Source of the DNA: Artocarpus heterophyllus
Lineage: Eukaryota; Streptophyta; Magnoliopsida; Rosales; Moraceae
DNA: 64,000 bases
Direction of reading: 5' to 3'
Assembly (NCBI GenBank): GCA_025403435.1
Contig: CM046348.1
Location: forward strand, 35,088,052 to 35,152,051
Numbering within the stretch: position 1 is the stretch's first letter; every line of letters starts with the position of its first letter. This document shows, one piece after another, positions 58,076-64,000 of this stretch. A program made the position numbers and the translations under genes. The notes beneath the pieces are model-generated. The model saw only the letters and a list, made by a program, of their open reading frames with translations, was not told the DNA's origin and searched no databases.

Positions 58076-60025
58076 AGGCGTAATGAAAAGAAACTGGACT
58101 CAAGGACGGTGAGTTATTATTTTATTGGATACTCTAAAAGATCCAAGGGTTAGAAGTTTTATGATCCCATGACTAAAGTCAATTTTTGAGATGGGAAATG
58201 CCTAAGTCTTTAAGGGTGTCAAGTTTGCTAGGGGACATAAGGTTAGGGACTTTGTCTTTGAAGAGGAATATGTTGATATTCGCACAGTTGTTATTGACAT
58301 TAATTAGGCGCCTATTCTTGACATTGTTCAAGAAGCGTACCTAAATCAAGACAATGTCGAAGAACCTCCCATTCTAGATATTGTTCTAGAAGAACAAACT
58401 CTATCACCTCAAGAACATATGCCATTAAAGAGATCTACTAGAGAAAGGAGAAGCGTGGTACCAGATGATTACATTATATTTCACTAAGAACATGAGTTTG
58501 ACATTGGTGCAGTGGAAGATGATCTAATCAACTTTCATCAAGCCATGGAAAATTCTAGATCTCAAGAGTGGATTAATGCCATGAATGAGGAGATAAAGTC
58601 TATAAAGGACAATAATATTTGGGATCTTGTCCCATTGCCTAAAGGAGCGAAACTCATTGGTTGCAAATAGATATTTAAGACCAAAAGGGATTCGAAAGGT
58701 AATGTGGATAGGTAAAAGGCTCGTCTTGTCTCTAAAAACTTTACACAGAAAGAGGGCATCGATTATAAGGAGTCTTTCTCTCCAGTTTCTTTGAAAAACT
58801 CTTTCAGGACTATAATGGCATTAATGGCGTATTTTATCTTAAGCTTCATCAGATGGATGTTAAGAGTACATTTCTCAATGGCAACATTGATGAAACAATC
58901 TATATGGTGCAACTTGAAAACTTTGTATTGAGAGATGCAAAGAAGATGATTTACAAATTAAAGAAATCCATTTATAGGCTTAAGCAAGCTTCTCGTCAGT
59001 GGTATTACAAATTTCATGAGGTTATCATCTTATTCAGTTTTGAGATGAATGAGGTCGATGATTGTATTTACCACAAATTTAGTGGTAGCAAGTATATTTT
59101 CCTGGATTTATATGTCGATGACATTTTGTTTGCCAGCAATGATATAGGCTTATTGCACGAAACCAAAAGATTTCTATCAAAGACAATTGCGATGAAGGAT
59201 CTTGGTGACGCCTCTTTTGTGTTGCGTATACAAATACACCGGGATTGCTCTCGGGGTATTATTGGATTATTACAAAAGTACTATATCAAAAAGATTCTCA
59301 AGAGATATGGCATGCAGGATTGCAAACCAGGTGATAGCCCTGTAAGGGATACAAGTTTAGTCTCAATCAGTGCCCTAAGAATGATTTTGAGATTCATGAA
59401 ATGTAGAAGATTCCTTATACGTCAGCAATAGGGAGTCTAATGTATGCTTAGATTTGTACGTGTTTGGATATTGCGTACATTACAAAATGTTGCGTAAATA
59501 CTTAAGCAATCCTAGAAAGCATCACTAGATAGCAACCAAACAAGTCGTAAGATATTTACAAAGAACAAAGGGCTAAATGCTCATGTATCGAAGGTCGGAA
59601 CATCTTGAGATCATTGGGTATACTGACTCCGGTTATGCTGGATGCCAAGATAGTATAAAATCTATGTCGGGCTATGTCTACCTTCTAGTTGGAGGTCTTC
59701 TCCTAGAAGAGTGCTAAACAGTGTCATATAGCATCTTTTATCATGGAGGCAGAGTTCATAGCGTGTTATAAGGCATCCAATTAGGGAGTATGGCTATAGA
59801 CTTTTGTCATGGGACTGCGCATAGTGGATAGAATTCAAAGACCACTAAAGTTATTTTATGACAATAAGCTAACAGATCTATATTCTGGCAACAATAGTAG
59901 CTCGACGAAGTCAAAGCATATAGACATCAAGTTCTTGGTTGTGAAAGAAAAAGTTCAGAGTAGATAGTTGTCTATGGAACACATCGATACCAACTCCATG
60001 ATTGCGAATCCGCTTACTAAGGGAT
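58076..60025 (+). pseudogene. pol: G integrase C-terminus, RT and RNase H, degraded
   Basis: Resumes G after F, starting in the copia integrase C-terminal region (RNEKKLDSRTVSYYFIGY). RT begins near 58560 ([27 protein letters not shown]) with stops and a frame change at about 58840. It is then open 58853-59431: DVKSTFLNGNIDETIYMVQ, SIYRLKQASRQWY and intact YVDDILFAS (59111-59122). RNase H follows in broken frames: a YTDSGYAGCQDS block near 59620, and SKSKHIDIKFLVVKE near 59905 in the original frame. It ends at GGGAT, the target of H. Confidence 0.87.
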
Positions 60026-62044
60026 TGTTGGAAAAACGATGCGCAGCGGAATTTTAAAAATTTTAATATATCAGAGTAATTTTTAAAACACAAGTTTGAC
60101 ATGCTATATGTATAAATCAAACAGATCTTACTTAACCTTTGTGTGTGAAGAACCTTCGTAGCCTTGTGAAGAGAAGTAACGTTCTAGAAGAGCCTCAACC
60201 AACTGGTCTTCTTTGCTATTCTCGATCTACAACCGGAGTGAGTGTGGGCTCACACGTACAGCTTTTCCACCAGTGACTCTCCTTCCAACCAATAGAGAGA
60301 ACCCAAAGTTAATGTTCATGATTTGTGAACAAAAGCTCTCAGGGAGTCTTCAGATGTTCACCAGAAGAGTCTCACTCTTAATCTCTCAATTGATTTGAGT
60401 AAATCATGAGACTCACTCCCTTTTTATAGCTATTGGTCTTGGGGTCAGTCCATATCAGATTAGGTCTCAAAAACTCTAAATAGAATCAAGTTTGGATCAA
60501 TATCTGATAAGATCCGTGTGAAAATGCGTAATCTTATCACTCGCTGATCGGCAGGCCGAACAGGCCCCATCGACAGGCCGAACAGGTCATTCGGTAGGCC
60601 AAACTCCCGTGTAAATATCTCTGTGAATCTTTTATTTTCCACCCAAGATTCTATAGGATAATGTCTCAGTTTTGATTCAAATAACCCAATAGAGAAGTTA
60701 TCTGATCAAAACAAACTTCATCAAGATAATATCTAAGAAAATAAATCAATTTACAATAATTCTACAAGTTTATCTTGATCTAATTTATCCAAAATTAAAA
60801 CAATCGATAAATAGACAAGAATTATCTGATCCCAATAATTCAACAAGTTTATCTTAAATTAATTTCTTACAAAATTAATTCAACCGATAAACAGACATGA
60901 ATTATTTAATTCTTTCAAATTTTAAACCAATCTAATAAATCTGACATAAGTCACCAATTATTAGAAAGGCACGCCATGTCGTTACAGGATTTTTGTAAGC
61001 TAGCAAAGGGGACCAAAATGGACCTATAAAGTTCAAGCTCATGATAATCATGAAACCCAATATCCCAGATATACATTTCATAATTATCAACTCCAACGCT
61101 AATCCACTAAAAGCTTAGAGCTACACTCTCGAACTTTATAGAATTACTAAGCTCGTATAGCCAAGTCTCCATGACATATCATAGTATATTGTATCCCCAT
61201 ATGAAAATCCATAATCAACTTAAGGACAAGTTCTATCTTACCTTTCCAATTATTTTTTATCTTACGTTCCATTGTCTTACCATTAGAAAACTTACTATCT
61301 AAAGATAATATACCATTCGGTTACACCTATGTATCCAAATGGTTGAGCGCTCCAGTTTTCCAATTACAGGACAACGCATATAAGAGGATATCATTACTCC
61401 TAAAGTGGAGCTATTGATTCCATATCTATGAATAACAAGTCTACGCTATCAAGAGTCATGTCTCCAACGTACCGGCATGCATACCACTATTGAGATATAG
61501 GTGTCACCCTTTGGCACATCAAAAGACACAAGTCGAGACAACGGGCCCACTATTCATCTCAGGATTAAGATACAATACAAATGATTGTCTAAAGTGAATT
61601 GATTTTCCAAGACAAAATTATTAATCCAAATGAATTCATTTTATGTCCCGATCCAACACATCATCACCTATGACAATGTGCCAATGTTTCTATTCACGAA
61701 GTCCAACTCCGATGGTCAAGAAAAACCATCTCCCAATAGGGATATAGACAACATAACAATCTTTACATGAATAAAGGGTCCAACTTTATTCCCTCGATTG
61801 CGGATCATATGTTTTAGACCGTCACCTTAAGAATCGTGTCTTCTGCATAATCAGTCCAACATATGCCCAATTCTTAAGGTTTAGACTGACAGTCTCAGAC
61901 TACTGTTTGCTTAAAATATATTTAACAAATATGAACATAAAGAGGACAAGATTTGGTATATATAAATGAATAAATTCTTTATTGATAAAAAATGTCTCCA
62001 AAAACTTATTACATTTTTACTCCTTAGGGCATACATGTCTAACA
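60026..62044 (-). repeat. H 3' LTR
   Basis: 2019 bp, TGTTGGAAAAACG to CTAACA. TATA box TATAAAAA at 60421-60428 (sense), donor-like CAAAG|GTTAAG near 60136, three palindrome units at 60543-60612. Confidence 0.9.
60543..60612 (-). repeat. Palindrome cluster in H LTR, 3 units
   Basis: TCGGCAGGCCGAAC, TCGACAGGCCGAAC and TTCGGTAGGCCAAAC; F has four units at this place. Confidence 0.82.
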
Positions 62045-63687
62045 ATCTCCCACTTGCACTCAGTGAGTAAATACAGCAAATTTTGCATCACCATAGCTTC
62101 CACATGCCTCACGAAGGCTCTCCCAATAAGTGTCTTCGTAAATGGATCAGCTAAATTTTCCTCTGATGCGATCTTGCACACCATTACATGCCCGCCCTCA
62201 ACGAAGTCCTTTATCACATGATACTTCCGATCAGTATGCTTACTCTTCTTGTGAAATCTTGGTTCCTTAGCATTAGCTACCACCGCACTGTTATCACAGT
62301 ACAGTGAGACCGCTTTATCCATACCAGGTACAACCTCAAGATCCCCAAGGAACTTACGGTGCCATACTGCTTCTTTCGAAGCATCACTAGCCGCCACATA
62401 CTCGGCCTCTATCGTTGAATCCGAAGTACAATCTTGATTCGTACTTCTCCAACTGATGGCACGGCCACCCAGAGCAAACATAAACCCAGAAGTCGATTTC
62501 CAAGAATCCAGACAGGATTGAAAATCTGAATCAGTGTATCCTAGAGGAGTCAAGTCCTCACCCGAATACACAAGCATATGCCCTCGAGTTCTTCGCAGGT
62601 ACTTGAAAATATGCTTTGCCACAACCCAGTGGTTCGGTCTTGGATCCACCTGAAATCGACTTACAATCCCAACCGCATAGCTAATATCCGATCGAGTGCA
62701 AAGCATAGCATACATTAGACTACCCACTACCGAAGTAGAAGGCACCTTCTTCATGTATTCTCTTTCTTCATAAGACTTTGGAGAGTCTTTCTTAGAAAGA
62801 GTAATTCCAGACCTAGATGGTTGCCCTCCTTTCTTGGAATCCTACATTGCAAACCTCCTGAGAATTTTATCTATGTAGCAGGCCTGAGACAAAGCTATCA
62901 TTTTGTTCTTCCTATCCCAAAAGATCTGGATACTGAGAACAAAATTAGCCTCACCCAAGTCCTTCATGTCAAACTGCTTGGTCAACCATAATTTGACCGA
63001 TGACAACGCCCCAACGTCATTGCCAATTAGCAGAATGTCATCTACATAGAGCAGTAGAAAAACCACCTTCCCATCCTTAATGTGTTTGTAAACACATGGT
63101 TCATCTATATTTTGTGAGAACCCATAAGTTTTGATCACCTGATCAAATCTTATGTTCCAAGAACGAGAAGCCTGCTTAAGTCCATAAAGTGACTTTAGCA
63201 GCTTACAGACCTTACCCTCTTGACCTGCGACCTTGAACCCGTCTGGTTGTTCCATATAAATGAACTTATCAAGATAGCCATTTGGAAAAGCTATCTTGAC
63301 ATCCATCTGCCAAATCTCGTAGTCAATAGCGGCAACTATGGACAAGAGAATCTGGATGGACTTAAGCATGGCTACAGGCGAAAAGGTTTCCTCATAATCG
63401 ATTCCTTCCTTTTGCGTATATCCCTTAGCTACCAGTCTAGCCTTAAAGGTTTTGACATTTCTAACCAATCCTCTTTTCCTCTTGTAGATCCACTTACACC
63501 CTATGGGTTTTACCCCTTTGGGAAGATCTATAAGCTCCCAAACCCGATTAGTCTCCAAAGACTTCATCTCTATGTTCATGGCCTCTGTCTTGAGTCTTGA
63601 ATCAATATCCTCCATAGCTTCTGCGTAAGTATAAGGATCCCTGTCATGTTCATCTGGTTCAGCCAAGAAGACTTCCCCATTGAACAT
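62017..63687 (-). pseudogene. pol: H reverse transcriptase-RNase H, one stop
   Basis: One frame from 63687 to 62017 interrupted only by TAG 62842-62844. [76 protein letters not shown] and intact YVDDILL (63037-63048 on plus). RNase H: YTDSDFQSCLDSWKSTSG, STIEAEYVAASDASKEAVW, LYCDNSAVVANAKEP and LADPFTKTL; its acidic residues are in place. The last 28 bases of the frame lie in the 3' LTR. A one-base deletion near 63705 disconnects it from integrase. The TAG is shared with F. Confidence 0.92.
62045..62060 (-). promoter_or_regulatory. H polypurine tract
   Basis: Sense AGTGCAAGTGGGAGAT, identical to F. The H pol frame reads through it and ends inside the LTR at 62017. Confidence 0.78.
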
Positions 63688-64000
63688 ATACCTCTCAGGT
63701 TGACGCCGATCCTCCCACTACGCCGAAGCCCCTAGGGTTATTGTTTGGGTTTGTTTGGTTTTTCTACACCGATTGGAATGGTTTCGTTCGAAACCTCTGG
63801 AGTGAATGGATCACCCCTTAACTCCTCAAGCACCACTTTGCTTCGAGGTTCAAAGTCGTCCATGTAACTCTCCTCAAGGAAAGTTGCATTAGTTGAAACC
63901 ACAACTTTATTTTCCTTTGGGTTATAAAAATAACCCCCTTTAGCCCCTTTTGGATATCCTACAAACACGCAAACTTCCAAACGTGCTTCCAACTTATTCG
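63688..64000 (-). pseudogene. pol: H integrase C-terminus, partial
   Basis: From the window edge to 63738 an open frame covers the copia integrase C-terminal region (VCVFVGYPKGAKGGYFYNPK, NATFLEESYMDDFEPRSKV). It ends at TAA 63738-63740, with a second in-frame TAG at 63732-63734 that F also has. The rest of integrase is beyond the edge. Confidence 0.88.

Larger units (their letters stand above)
21990..60025 (+). mobile_element. Element G: old Ty1/copia host of insertions C, F and H
   Basis: The pieces 21990-25311, 34490-34997 and 58076-60025 join into one collinear copia gag-protease-integrase-RT-RNase H order once C, F and H with their target duplications are removed. The integrase continues across C, and the integrase C-terminus/RT continues across F. 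H interrupts the end of RNase H, so the 3' LTR of G lies beyond the right edge. Stops and frameshifts are dense. It is the oldest layer because it is host to three elements. The coordinates given are the visible part only. Confidence 0.85.
60026..64000 (-). mobile_element. Element H: Ty1/copia of the F family, truncated by window edge
   Basis: The 3' LTR 60026-62044 is followed by a polypurine tract and minus-strand pol. The left flank is GGGAT (60021-60025) in element G; the right flank is outside. LTR and coding sequence closely follow F. Pol is the best preserved copia sequence of the window, with one stop and one single-base frameshift in the RT-RNase H part. Confidence 0.9.

Noticed and set aside
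58070..60025. A separate copia element between F and H
   Set aside because: It joins in frame order to the G integrase before F, and F has a perfect CTTAT duplication here, so it is the continuation of G.

Overview
The window is plant nuclear DNA: AT-rich, with no bacterial gene structure and almost entirely built of nested LTR retrotransposons from both plant superfamilies (Ty1/copia and Ty3/gypsy chromoviruses). I cannot name the species. I label nine elements Z and A-H. No intact host gene is visible; one possible host-gene fragment lies at 1013-1500.

Layout. Z (1-1012, minus strand) is the LTR-side end of an element running off the left edge. A (copia, plus, 1773-20661) has 2.2-kb LTRs and was split by B (gypsy, minus, 8378-17436, target duplication AGATT). 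20662-21989 is AT-rich DNA without genes. G (copia, plus, from about 21990 past 60025) is the deepest layer. It is cut three times: by C (gypsy, plus, 25312-34484), F (copia, minus, 34998-58070, duplication CTTAT) and H (copia, minus, 60026 to beyond the window). F is itself cut by D (solo gypsy LTR, 35124-37329, duplication AGAAC) inside its left LTR and by E (gypsy, plus, 45054-55922, duplication CCAAC) inside its leader. B, C and D belong to one gypsy family with LTRs of about 2.2 kb; E is a second gypsy family with 3-kb LTRs; F and H are one copia family. Boundaries come from TG...CA ends, primer-binding sites matching a tRNA-iMet 3' end, polypurine tracts and matching 5-bp flanks.

Coding capacity. 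Every gag-pol copy seen is broken by stops, frameshifts or lost catalytic residues. H (one stop and one frameshift in the visible part) and E (stops plus one frameshift) are the best preserved. B, C and E end in a chromodomain-like tail, placing them among chromoviruses.

Two recurrent architectures stand out. First, all the families have an AG|GT splice-donor-like site in the LTR downstream of the TATA region. In the five families whose gag start is visible, a pyrimidine-rich acceptor sits a few bases upstream of gag, so splicing would remove the primer-binding site. Second, clustered copies of the interrupted palindrome GTTCGGC-NN-GCCGAAC occur in the LTRs of two gypsy families and one copia family, and in the leader of F. 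Copy number differs between sister LTRs, and much of the unit variation looks like CpG decay. These clusters fall upstream of the TATA box or inside the predicted leader intron.
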